A stretch of 8,227 bases of DNA from Abditibacteriales bacterium (GCA_025055355.1 JANWYM010000162.1:1-8227), one strand, 5' to 3'. Numbered from the stretch's first letter, positions 1 through 6,152 are shown. Made by a program: numbers and translations. Notes: generated by a model from the letters alone, not told the origin.

Positions 1-88
1 CTCGCAGTGACATGCTCATAAGGGGTCGCTTCGTTGCGCTCGCAGTGATATGCTCATAAGGGGATTGCTTCGTTCCGCTCGTAATGAC
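1..88. repeat. Tandem intergenic repeat, two to three units, cut by window edge
   Basis: Two near-identical units lie head to tail at 1-38 and 39-77; both begin CTCGCAGTGA and share ATGCTCATAAGGGG. A third, degenerate start (CTCGTAATGACT) follows at 78. The segment 62-88 matches, at 21 of 27 positions by eye, the inner arm at 2354-2380 of the fold-back element further right, so both belong to one dispersed family with the core GGATTGCTT...ATGAC. No coding content is visible. The left end is cut by the window, so copy number is unknown. Confidence 0.7.
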
Positions 89-125
89 TATGATTGGATT
101 GTTGTCATGCGGCGCGGTGTCCCGT

Positions 126-157
126 TTGGTCAATGGGTCAACGAACCTATTGACCAA
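126..157 (-). terminator. Stem-loop just downstream of the aldolase gene
   Basis: TTGGTCAAT at 126-134 is perfectly complementary to ATTGACCAA at 149-157. Three further pairs (136-138 with 145-147) leave a six-base loop at 139-144. The structure begins 10 nt after the aldolase stop codon on the minus strand, where a terminator or mRNA 3'-end protector would sit. No T-run follows on that strand, so intrinsic termination is uncertain. A palindromic protein-binding site is the alternative. Confidence 0.45.
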
Positions 158-167
158 TTCATCGTTT

Positions 168-1274
168 CTACTGCACTTTTCCTCTTGCTGCTACCGGGAT
201 GGTTTGCAGCACTTCCTCCCCACGACACAGCACCATCTCGTCGTAAAGGTTGACCGTTGGGCAGGTGTGATTCGGGATGATGCGCAGTCGGTCGCCAATT
301 TTCAATCCCTGCGACGCGCCACTGACTTTGAGCCAACCGTGTTCTTCGTTGAGGCGGTGGACGATGACGTGCGGGTGATGGTCGAGCACGTAGCCGTAGC
401 CGGGATAGTCGTCCCAGTGCGAAGGTTCGGCGATGAGGCTTTTGCTGCCCGCGTCGCACAAGGCGTGGTCGGGGCGCGGGCGGCTGAAGATGGTGGTCAG
501 CACGGTGGCGGAACACTCCTGCGGTGTGACGCAGCCTGTGCCGATGTGGTTGATTTCGCCGAAGACGTAACTGCCTGGGCGAATTTCCGTGACGCCTTCC
601 ACAAAGGCGGAGAACTCCGCGCTGGGCGTGCAACCGATGCTGACCTCAGGCACCGGCAACCCCAGATGCGCGCGCACCATCTGCGCGACGCGCACACCTG
701 TCTCGCCTTCCAGCCCCCCCCAGTGTTTGCGCTCTTCGGGCGTGCGAGCGCGGTAGGCTTGCCCGCCCCACGTGAGGATGCCGACCAGTTCCAAGCCCTT
801 CATCCGCGCCACCGCTTCCGCGTAGGGCAGCACGCGCTCGTCCGCTGGCATGCCGCACCGCCCCATGCCGCAGTCCACCTCAAGGTAGACGCGTAGCCGC
901 TTGCCGATTTTTTCACCGACGGCGTTGAGACCTTCCGCCACCTCGAGGCTGTCAAGGTTGAACGTCACCTGCGCCTTGTCCAACAACGCGGGAATTTTCT
1001 CCCACTTCGCCGCGCCGTAGACAGGACAGGTGATGAGAATGTCGTCAAACCCCGCGTCCGCCATAACAAGGGCTTCGCTGAGTTTGGCGACGGTGATGCC
1101 GCCCGCGCCGAGGTTGACCTGCATCTTGGCGATGTAGGGGCTTTTGTGCGTCTTGGTGTGCGGGCGCAACCGCACGCCTGCTCGCTTCGCGATGTCCTGC
1201 ATCCGCCGCAGGTTGCGCTCTAATTTGTCCACGTCAACGATGAATGAGGGTGTATCAAGGTCGTTCAAAGTCAT
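168..1274 (-). CDS. D-threonine aldolase / D-serine dehydratase family PLP enzyme
   Basis: This is a 368-residue cytosolic enzyme of the fold-type III PLP family that includes D-threonine aldolase and metal-dependent D-serine dehydratase. The alanine-racemase-like barrel comes first. Motif RPHTKTHK (residues 37-44) carries the likely Schiff-base lysine, Lys41. DAGSKS (274-279) and EEHG (310-313) are typical of the family. The C-terminal metal-binding part contains PNHTCPT, with His336 and Cys338 as the probable metal ligands; a His-x-Cys pair is known from eukaryotic D-serine dehydratase, so dehydratase chemistry is possible as well as retro-aldol cleavage. Length is normal and no lesion was seen. 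The ATG start (1274) matches the family N-terminus and is supported by the same start in the remnant copy at 2461. It lies 71 nt downstream of a broken nucleotidyltransferase gene. Substrate cannot be decided from sequence. Confidence 0.9.
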   Translation of the reverse strand: MTLNDLDTPSFIVDVDKLERNLRRMQDIAKRAGVRLRPHTKTHKSPYIAKMQVNLGAGGITVAKLSEALVMADAGFDDILITCPVYGAAKWEKIPALLDKAQVTFNLDSLEVAEGLNAVGEKIGKRLRVYLEVDCGMGRCGMPADERVLPYAEAVARMKGLELVGILTWGGQAYRARTPEERKHWGGLEGETGVRVAQMVRAHLGLPVPEVSIGCTPSAEFSAFVEGVTEIRPGSYVFGEINHIGTGCVTPQECSATVLTTIFSRPRPDHALCDAGSKSLIAEPSHWDDYPGYGYVLDHHPHVIVHRLNEEHGWLKVSGASQGLKIGDRLRIIPNHTCPTVNLYDEMVLCRGEEVLQTIPVAARGKVQ

Positions 1275-1290
1275 CAGGCATCAAGTCTCC
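1255..1290 (-). promoter_or_regulatory. Aldolase ribosome-binding site with overlapping upstream ATG
   Basis: GGAG (1290-1287) lies 12 nt before the chosen ATG at 1274 but only 5 nt before another ATG at 1281. That upstream ATG opens an 8-codon frame (MPDDFERP, stop at 1257-1255) overlapping the aldolase start in another frame. The remnant second copy has the same layout (MSDDFKRP from 2468). The overlap itself forces most of this peptide similarity; only the extra ATG is independent. It could tune initiation or be chance. Confidence 0.35.
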
Positions 1291-1305
1291 GGTTGGTTGA
1301 TCAGG

Positions 1306-1331
1306 GGATTCACCCCGTCGGGGACAAATCC
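1306..1331. other. Interrupted hairpin between nucleotidyltransferase remnant and aldolase gene
   Basis: GGATT at 1306-1310 pairs with AATCC at 1327-1331, and CCCC at 1313-1316 pairs with GGGG at 1320-1323, with a small asymmetric internal loop between the stems. It lies in the 71-nt gap between the two minus-strand reading frames. No T-run follows on either strand, so it is not a convincing intrinsic terminator. Confidence 0.3.
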
Positions 1332-1345
1332 TTGGCGTTGTTGCT

Positions 1346-1679
1346 CTAAGCCGTTCTGCACAACGCCTCAAACTGGCCGAGGATTTCGGGTTTATCCAGG
1401 AGTTCGGCGAACTCAGCGAGCCAGCCACGCACATAGTCAAGGTCCAGACGCCCCTTCTGCCGAATGAGCACTCCTTCCATATCCGCAAGGTCCTGTGGGC
1501 GGCAAGCTACCGCCTTGTGAATAATCAGGTCTTCAGCCGAACAGAGCTGAAGCAAGCGTTCGCCGCCGATGTCATACTCTATCGCCCTTTGTATCACTGC
1601 GGACTCGTAGCCTGGCAGCCCCAGCGAAATGTCAACGTCACAGTCGCCAAGCCGCCTCTAATTGTGGGGTCGCCGTCAT
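1346..1679 (-). pseudogene. AbiEii-type nucleotidyltransferase, internally deleted and frameshifted
   Basis: Two pieces of one gene are visible. The start is ATG at 1679, overlapping the stop of the preceding small gene as ATGA; it reads MTATPQLEAAWRL and stops at 1640-1638. In a different frame, from about 1657 to the TAG at 1346-1348, the C-terminal half continues: DVDISLGLPGYES, then CSAEDLIIHKAVACRPQD, then a helical tail. CSAEDL-x2-HK followed by RPQDLADMEG is characteristic of the AbiEii/DUF6036-like nucleotidyltransferases. The region that should join them, roughly 70-90 residues with the Gly-Ser and Asp-x-Asp catalytic motifs, is missing. An 83-residue C-terminal peptide could still start at GTG 1597, but it would be catalytically dead. 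A misassembly across a repeat would give the same picture. Confidence 0.75.
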
Positions 1680-1933
1680 CGCTGCCCCCTCCGCGCCAAG
1701 GCGTCCAGACGGCGGCGGCGCTCCACTAAGAATTCCTTTCGACGCTCCTCCGGGTCACCCAGCGGCTGCGGGGCTCCGCTCTCATACCAGATCGCACACA
1801 GCGCGTCGTATTCCCGACGCGCCTCCTCAACGGTCAATCGGCTCAGACGTTGAATCCGCTCTTGCGCCGTCACCGCATTGGCGGCGCGATGCCCCTGGAC
1901 AAAGCGCACGACGTCGGCTTTCTTCAGTTTCAT
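1676..1933 (-). CDS. Small helical protein paired with the nucleotidyltransferase
   Basis: This 85-residue protein is rich in Arg, Glu and Ala and looks almost wholly alpha-helical. It opens MKLKKADVVRFVQGHRAAN, has a central EEARREYDALCAIWYESG segment and ends in an Arg-rich tail (ERRRRLDALARRGQR). From memory, small proteins of this style often sit directly before AbiEii-like nucleotidyltransferases, and here its stop overlaps the old nucleotidyltransferase start by 4 nt, so it was the first gene of a coupled pair. An antitoxin or partner role is inference only. The frame is open further upstream to 2260, but ATG 1933 is preferred because AGGGG lies 5 nt before it and the extension does not resemble the protein. 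No DNA-binding fold is recognised. Its partner is broken, so this gene may be an orphan. Confidence 0.65.
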   Translation of the reverse strand: MKLKKADVVRFVQGHRAANAVTAQERIQRLSRLTVEEARREYDALCAIWYESGAPQPLGDPEERRKEFLVERRRRLDALARRGQR

Positions 1934-1938
1934 CTTAT

Positions 1939-1955
1939 CCCCTAAAATTTTGGGG
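1939..1955 (-). promoter_or_regulatory. Palindrome overlapping the ribosome-binding site of the small gene
   Basis: CCCCTAAAATTTTGGGG is a 17-nt near-perfect palindrome with one unpaired base. On the minus strand its final AGGGG is the apparent Shine-Dalgarno sequence for the ATG at 1933. It could be an operator for autoregulation or, as RNA, could mask the ribosome-binding site. No convincing -10/-35 pair was identified nearby. Confidence 0.4.
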
Positions 1956-2002
1956 CGACCTTGCCCTTGCGCAGAACCGCTCTTGGGTAGAAACTTGAAG
2001 TT

Positions 2003-2254
2003 GTGAAAACTCAAGTGACTACCCCAAAGACCTCTAACATATTTATCGCGTCTCGTCAAGCGGTATGCGTGCGCATCGTTCAGGCGCGGCGGGATGCCCG
2101 GCTTTCTGGCGAGGCATTCGCCGCCTTCGCCTACTTGAGCCAGAGGGCACGCTTCCAACGCAGATGGCTGAGCCTGTATCAGGTGGTAGAAGACGGACGC
2201 ATTACGGCGAACTGGGACGGCAAATTGTGCGTCATGCCCCTTCCCGATGAGTGA
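2003..2254 (+). CDS. Possible small hypothetical protein or gene fragment
   Basis: An 83-codon plus-strand frame starts at GTG 2003 and ends at TGA 2252-2254. No family is recognised. The last 60 codons have about 73 percent G or C in third positions by hand count, more than in first or second positions, which is the coding pattern expected in a GC-rich genome and better than the opposite strand over the same bases. The C-terminal part (FQRRWLSLYQVVEDGRITAN, then WDGKL) looks protein-like. Against it are the lack of a good ribosome-binding site, the short length, and the minus-strand frame that is also open. It could be the C-terminal end of a lost gene. It stops 7 nt before the fold-back element. 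Otherwise 1956-2261 holds nothing I can name. Confidence 0.25.
   Translation: MKTQVTTPKTSNIFIASRQAVCVRIVQARRDARLSGEAFAAFAYLSQRARFQRRWLSLYQVVEDGRITANWDGKLCVMPLPDE
2090..2122. repeat. Two GC-rich mini-hairpins
   Basis: CGGGATGCCCG (2090-2100) and GGCGAGGCATTCGCC (2108-2122) are short inverted repeats 7 nt apart. They resemble the GGCGTC...CGCC words clustered at 6156-6219, so they may belong to the same dispersed family. They lie inside the doubtful frame 2003-2254, which weakens the case for that frame being a gene. Confidence 0.35.
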
Positions 2255-2261
2255 CGTCAAT

Positions 2262-2419
2262 CTAAACTTTTGCGCTTCTCTCTCTGCTGCAGGAAAGCGT
2301 CATGGCGAGCGCAGCAAAGCAATCCTCTGCGGAGGGGATGGCTGCAGCGCAGGGGATTGCTTTGCTGCGCGCGCGATGACAGGCACTTTCACAGGAGAGG
2401 GCAAAACGCAAAAGTTCCG
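2262..2419. mobile_element. MITE-like fold-back element, 158 bp, with candidate target-site duplication
   Basis: The ends are inverted copies: CTAAACTTTTGCG (2262-2274) against the complement of the right end, CGGAACTTTTGCG (2419-2407), 11 of 13 matching. The inner arms 2299-2325 and 2354-2380 match at 25 of 27 positions, and CTGCG/CGCAG (2327-2331 and 2348-2352) extends the stem to a 16-nt loop. The stretch between outer and inner arms is also related but gapped. GTCAAT flanks the element directly on both sides (2256-2261 and 2420-2425), as expected for a 6-bp target-site duplication. It has no coding capacity, so any movement would depend on a transposase elsewhere. Its inner core is shared with the tandem repeat at 1-88. 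It sits exactly at the broken end of the second aldolase remnant. Confidence 0.6.
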
Positions 2420-2461
2420 GTCAATGATAAGGGACGGCGTGTCAAGGTCGTTTAAAGTCAT
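2420..2461 (-). pseudogene. 5' remnant of a second aldolase-family gene
   Basis: From ATG 2461 the minus strand encodes MTLNDLDTPSLIID, matching the start of the intact enzyme (MTLNDLDTPSFIVD). At DNA level 34 of 42 bases agree, and most differences are in third codon positions, so both copies evolved under protein-level selection before this one was lost. A good ribosome-binding site (AGGAGGG at 2477-2471) is retained. Similarity ends at the fold-back element. Removing that element and one flanking GTCAAT gives only one further plausible codon (Val) before unrelated sequence, so the gene was truncated as well as interrupted. The frame runs into the element and stops at 2302-2300. Confidence 0.75.
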
Positions 2462-2520
2462 CGGACATAGCCCTCCTGGTTCTGAATTCGTCAGAGTTAT
2501 TCGATGGGCGCGATGAAAAT

Positions 2521-2540
2521 CCTCCTGAGAGGAAAGGAGG
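2521..2540. promoter_or_regulatory. Hairpin upstream of the propeller/TPR operon
   Basis: CCTCCT (2521-2526) pairs with AGGAGG (2535-2540) around an 8-nt loop. On the plus strand it lies 62 nt before the first possible operon start and includes a Shine-Dalgarno-like AGGAGG, followed closely by a 6-codon frame at 2542. Read on the minus strand, the hairpin is followed by ATTTTC, a weak terminator-like signal. No clear promoter boxes were found in 2462-2602, which otherwise holds no gene. Confidence 0.3.
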
Positions 2541-2602
2541 GATGCAACGCGAAATAACATAGCCGAGGGTGACGCGGTTGCTGTAAGTCCCTGCATCACC
2601 TC

Positions 2603-4402
2603 TTGAGAGCCACATCATCCCTTGCAGGCGTCTTGGACGGAGAGGGCGTCACTGCGCTTTCGGTGTTTCAAGTGTTTCGACAAACCTGGACGATAGCCTT
2701 GAGCGTTCTGTATCTGAGTGGCGCGGGTTGCCAACGTCAACCCATCACGGCGGCACCGGCGCACATGCGGCAGGTCTCGGGTGTGTTCCGCGATGTGACC
2801 GAGCGGGCGGGGATTACGTTCCGTCATTCTAACGGCGCTCAAGGACAATATCTGTTCATCGAGACGACGCCCGGCGGCTGCGCGTTTTTTGACAGTGACA
2901 ACGACGGATGGCTGGACATCCTCTTTGTGAATGGCCAACCGCTTAACATGGCGGAACGTTCAAACCTTCAAACGTTCAAACCTACCCCTGTAGTTCTCTA
3001 CCGCAACAATCGCAACGGCACGTTTACTGACGTTACACGCGGCTCCGGTCTGGACGTTGACCTCAACTATGCGCAAGGTGTCGCGGTCGGGGACTTCGAT
3101 AACGATGGGCGAGAGGACCTGTATGTGACAGCTTACGGAGGCAACCGTCTGTTCCGCAATCTGGGCGGCGGGCGTTTTGAAGATGTGACGGCACGGGCAG
3201 GCGTGGCGGACAATCACGACGGCGTGCACTGGGCGCTCAGCGCCGCGTTCGGTGATTACAACAACGACGGCTTTCTTGACCTGTATGTGTGTCACTACTG
3301 CGAGTGGTCGCCTGAGACGGATGCTCACTGTGTGGACCGCTACGGGGCGCGGATTTATTGCGACCCGACCATCTATCGGGGGGACGTGGGGCGGCTGTAT
3401 CGCAACAACGGGAATGGGACGTTTACGGACGTAACCGCTGCGGCGGGCCTCGCCAAGTTCCGCGCGCGCGGCATGGGAGTCGTCTGGTTAGATTATGACC
3501 AAGATGGACGGCAGGATATTTACGTCGCCAACGATATGGACGCGAACCTTCTCTATCACAACGAAGGCAACGGCACGTTCCGCGAGGCGGGCTTAGTGGC
3601 GGGGGTGGCTTATGGCGCGAGCGGCAAACCGCTGTCGGGGATGGGGATTGCGGTGGGCGATTACGACAACAACGGCTATGAGGACCTCTACGTGACCAAC
3701 TTTTCAGGGCAGACGAATTCGCTTTACCGCAACGACGGCGGCGGTCTGTTCACGCACGTGACCGAGAACGCCGGTTTGTCCGCCCCCACGTGGCACTATC
3801 TGGGGTTTGGGGTGGCGTTTTTGGACTACGACCGCGACGGCTGGCGCGACCTCGTGGTGGGCAACGGGCACGTCAACGACAAAATTGAGCAAGCCAGCAT
3901 CGGGGTGACTTACGCCGAGCCCAAGGGGCTTTATCGCAATCGCGGGGATGGCACGTTTGAGGACGCTGTTGCCGACAAAGGCGACCTGCGCACCCCGCGC
4001 GTCACCCGTGGATTAGCCATCGGCGACTATGACAACGACGGACGGGTGGACGTTCTCGCCTGCAATCAGAACGACCGCGCGGAACTCTTCCGCAACGAGA
4101 GCCGCGACGACCACCGCTGGATCTCGCTGCGGCTCGTCGGCACGCGCAGCAATCGCAGCGGCTACGGCACGAAGGTTTACGTCAGCGCCGGGCGTCAAAG
4201 ACAGTTTGCGGAATGTCGGTCGGGGATGAGTTACGTCGCGGCTTCAGATGCGCGGGTTTACTTTGGATTGGGCAAGGCTCAACGGGTTGATGTGACGCTG
4301 CATTGGTTGAGCGGTCAACGGGAAACGATGCAAGGGTTGGCGACGAACCGCTTTTACCTCTGCACCGAGGGACAGGGGTGCCAAGTGGATGGGCGTTTGT
4401 AG
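2603..4402 (+). CDS. CRTAC1-type FG-GAP/ASPIC-UnbV lipoprotein, first paralogue
   Basis: This is a 599-residue exported beta-propeller protein of the FG-GAP/VCBS class. Seven calcium-loop motifs of DxDxDG type are visible, starting near residues 97, 164, 218, 297, 353, 408 and 475 (for example DSDNDG and DYDRDG). The C-terminal ASPIC/UnbV domain spans about 504-590 and includes YFGLGKA and HWLSG. An N-terminal hydrophobic stretch (about 28-42) ends at Cys43 in LSGAGC, suggesting lipidation, although the lipobox is imperfect. A Cys-containing insert in the third blade (Cys230, 233, 243, 253) is mostly shared with the next gene. The start is uncertain: TTG 2603 is the longest choice and has no ribosome-binding site, while GTG 2663 would give a compact signal peptide with GGAGAGGG at 2639-2646, rather far upstream. 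It is first in a four-gene operon and overlaps the next gene by 14 nt. Such proteins bind ligands or partners; none is known here. Confidence 0.88.
   Translation: MRATSSLAGVLDGEGVTALSVFQVFRQTWTIALSVLYLSGAGCQRQPITAAPAHMRQVSGVFRDVTERAGITFRHSNGAQGQYLFIETTPGGCAFFDSDNDGWLDILFVNGQPLNMAERSNLQTFKPTPVVLYRNNRNGTFTDVTRGSGLDVDLNYAQGVAVGDFDNDGREDLYVTAYGGNRLFRNLGGGRFEDVTARAGVADNHDGVHWALSAAFGDYNNDGFLDLYVCHYCEWSPETDAHCVDRYGARIYCDPTIYRGDVGRLYRNNGNGTFTDVTAAAGLAKFRARGMGVVWLDYDQDGRQDIYVANDMDANLLYHNEGNGTFREAGLVAGVAYGASGKPLSGMGIAVGDYDNNGYEDLYVTNFSGQTNSLYRNDGGGLFTHVTENAGLSAPTWHYLGFGVAFLDYDRDGWRDLVVGNGHVNDKIEQASIGVTYAEPKGLYRNRGDGTFEDAVADKGDLRTPRVTRGLAIGDYDNDGRVDVLACNQNDRAELFRNESRDDHRWISLRLVGTRSNRSGYGTKVYVSAGRQRQFAECRSGMSYVAASDARVYFGLGKAQRVDVTLHWLSGQRETMQGLATNRFYLCTEGQGCQVDGRL
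2958..2981. repeat. Three 8-bp tandem units inside the first propeller gene
   Basis: GTTCAAAC, CTTCAAAC and GTTCAAAC follow each other without gaps. They encode part of SNLQTFKP (about residues 120-127), in a loop where the paralogous protein has an unrelated, Gln-rich stretch. Because 8 is not a multiple of 3, gain or loss of one unit would shift the reading frame. Confidence 0.7.
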
Positions 4403-6152
4403 GAGCGCAATTGATGGCGCGTTTCTGCTTCTGCTGGCGATGGGCGGGTGGCTGATGGGAGGAGGATGTCGCCCGGCGGCGTCGCCCCAGGGGGCGTCAG
4501 ACGCCAGCCCGATGCGCAAACCGACGGGGCTCTTCGAAGATGTCACCGAACGCGTGGGCATCGCCTTCCGCCACACGAACGGCTCGCGGGAGAAATATCT
4601 TTTCCTGCAAACGTTGGGAGGAGGCTGCGCCTTTTTAGACTACGATGGCGACGGCTTCCAGGACGTGCTGCTCGTTACGTGCGGGGACTTCCCGCGCCAA
4701 CAGCCACAGCAGAACGTTTTTCTCTACCGCAATTTGGGGAACGGCACGTTCAAGGAGGTCACACGTGGCTCCGGGCTGGACAGAGACTGCCAGTATGCGC
4801 AGGGGGTCGCAGTGGGTGATTACGACAACGATGGCAGGCCTGACGTGTTCATCACCGCCTACGGCGGGTGCTTCCTCTTCCGCAACGAAACGCAGAACGC
4901 TCAACCCGTCTTCCGCGATGTGACGCAGCAAGCGGGCGTGGGAGACACCGACCAAGGGACGCGCTGGGCGTCGAGCGCGGCGTTCGGTGACTACAACAAC
5001 GATGGCTGGCTGGACTTGTATGTCTGTCACTACGCGGTCTGGAGCCCTCAGATAGATAAACTCTGTCCCGTCCCCGGTCGACGCTTCACCCTGTGCAACC
5101 CGACGGTGTATGAAGCGGATGCAGACCGCCTCTATCGCAACGAGGGCAACGGACGTTTCACCGATGTCACGCACCGCGCCGGTATCCATCGCGCCCGTGG
5201 GCGCGGGCTGGCGCTCGCTTGGCTCGACTACAATCAAGACGGCTGGCAGGACATTTATATTGCCAATGACATGAACCCCAACATCCTGTTCCGCAACAAC
5301 CGCGACGGCACCTTTACCGATGTCGCCCCGCTGGCGGGCGCTGCCTACGGAGCAGATGGCATGGCGTTATCGGGGATGGGCGTGGCAGTGGCAGACTACG
5401 ACAACTCCGGGCGGGAAAGCCTCTTCGTGACCAACCTCAACGGGCAACTTTACTCCCTCTTTCATAATGACGACGGGCAGCAGTTCTCCTACGCTACCGA
5501 GACCGCCGGGCTGCGCCTGCCGACGTTCGCTTACAGCGGCTTTGGGACGGCGTTTTTGGATTACGACCGCGACGGCTGGCGCGACCTCGTCGCTGGCAAC
5601 GGGCACGTCAACCCAGAGATTGATCAATACATGCCCGGAGTGACCTACAAAGAGCCCAAAGGACTTTACCACAATCAACGCGACGGCACGTTCCGTGACC
5701 TCAGCCCACAGAGCGGGGACATGACACGCCCGCGCTCCACGCGGGGTCTGGCGGTCGGCGATTACGACAATGACGGTCGGATAGATGTGCTGTGCGTCAA
5801 CCGCAACGACCGCGCCGAGCTATTTCGCAACATCAGTCCTGACAAGAACAACTACCTCACCATTCGGTTGGTCGGCAGGACGGCGAACCGCGACGGTGTG
5901 GGGACGAAAGTGTGGGTGACCGCTGGTGGACTGCGCCAGTTTGCTGAGGCGCGGTCGAACGCCAGTTACGGCTCGTCGCACGACCCGCGCCTGCATTTCG
6001 GTCTGGGGAAAGCGAACCGCGTTGAGCGACTCGAGTTAAAATGGCTGAGTGGACGGCGCGATGTTTACACCGACCTTGCGCCCAACCAATTTATCGTCTG
6101 CACGGAGGGACGGGGATATGCCGTGGAACGATGGCATGTCGGCGACTCGTAA
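4389..6152 (+). CDS. CRTAC1-type FG-GAP/ASPIC-UnbV lipoprotein, second paralogue
   Basis: At 587 residues this protein has the same plan as the preceding gene product and about half of its residues in common by eye. DxDxDG-type loops begin near residues 84, 144, 201, 280, 336, 391 and 458; the fifth is weakened (DYDNSG), as are two with Asn (DYNNDG, DYNQDG). The ASPIC/UnbV domain lies at about 489-575 with HFGLGKA and KWLSG. The signal sequence FLLLLAMGGWLMGGGC ends at Cys27, a probable lipid anchor. The third-blade insert keeps YVCHY...C...LCNP (Cys213, 226, 236). Start ATG 4389 overlaps the upstream gene by 14 nt, fitting translational coupling, with AGGGG about 10 nt before it. A stronger-looking GGAG precedes ATG 4414, but that frame closes after 13 codons. 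The gene arose by tandem duplication and is followed by the TPR genes. The ligand is unknown. Confidence 0.9.
   Translation: MGVCRSAIDGAFLLLLAMGGWLMGGGCRPAASPQGASDASPMRKPTGLFEDVTERVGIAFRHTNGSREKYLFLQTLGGGCAFLDYDGDGFQDVLLVTCGDFPRQQPQQNVFLYRNLGNGTFKEVTRGSGLDRDCQYAQGVAVGDYDNDGRPDVFITAYGGCFLFRNETQNAQPVFRDVTQQAGVGDTDQGTRWASSAAFGDYNNDGWLDLYVCHYAVWSPQIDKLCPVPGRRFTLCNPTVYEADADRLYRNEGNGRFTDVTHRAGIHRARGRGLALAWLDYNQDGWQDIYIANDMNPNILFRNNRDGTFTDVAPLAGAAYGADGMALSGMGVAVADYDNSGRESLFVTNLNGQLYSLFHNDDGQQFSYATETAGLRLPTFAYSGFGTAFLDYDRDGWRDLVAGNGHVNPEIDQYMPGVTYKEPKGLYHNQRDGTFRDLSPQSGDMTRPRSTRGLAVGDYDNDGRIDVLCVNRNDRAELFRNISPDKNNYLTIRLVGRTANRDGVGTKVWVTAGGLRQFAEARSNASYGSSHDPRLHFGLGKANRVERLELKWLSGRRDVYTDLAPNQFIVCTEGRGYAVERWHVGDS
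6104..6120 (+). promoter_or_regulatory. Ribosome-binding site fixing the start of the first TPR gene
   Basis: GGAGGG at 6104-6109 lies 8 nt before ATG 6118. The reading frame is open further back to 6049, but that ATG has no comparable site and would overlap the upstream gene by over 100 nt. This makes 6118 the best start. Confidence 0.6.

Noticed and set aside
84..896. Long plus-strand open frame of 270 codons over the aldolase gene
   Set aside because: It lies opposite the clearly recognised aldolase and shows no family motifs; the long open frame comes from the GC-rich codon bias of the real gene.
1993..2016. Inverted repeat ACTTGA...TCAAGT as an operator
   Set aside because: Six-base arms around a 12-base gap are easily expected by chance, and no promoter or regulator fits it.
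1934..2260. N-terminal extension of the 85-residue small gene up to 2260
   Set aside because: The ATG at 1933 has a good ribosome-binding site. The extension has no recognisable content and runs over mini-hairpins and a better plus-strand frame.
2542..2562. Six-codon frame MQREIT after AGGAGG as an operon leader peptide
   Set aside because: Spacing of AGGAGG to the ATG is only 1 nt, and the peptide has no attenuation-like feature.
2300..2599. 99-codon minus-strand frame around the aldolase remnant
   Set aside because: Only the 14 codons 2461-2420 resemble a protein. The rest is leader DNA and the fold-back element read through.
6049..6117. Earlier start for the first TPR protein at 6049
   Set aside because: It would overlap the propeller gene by over 100 nt without a ribosome-binding site, whereas ATG 6118 has GGAGGG at ideal spacing.
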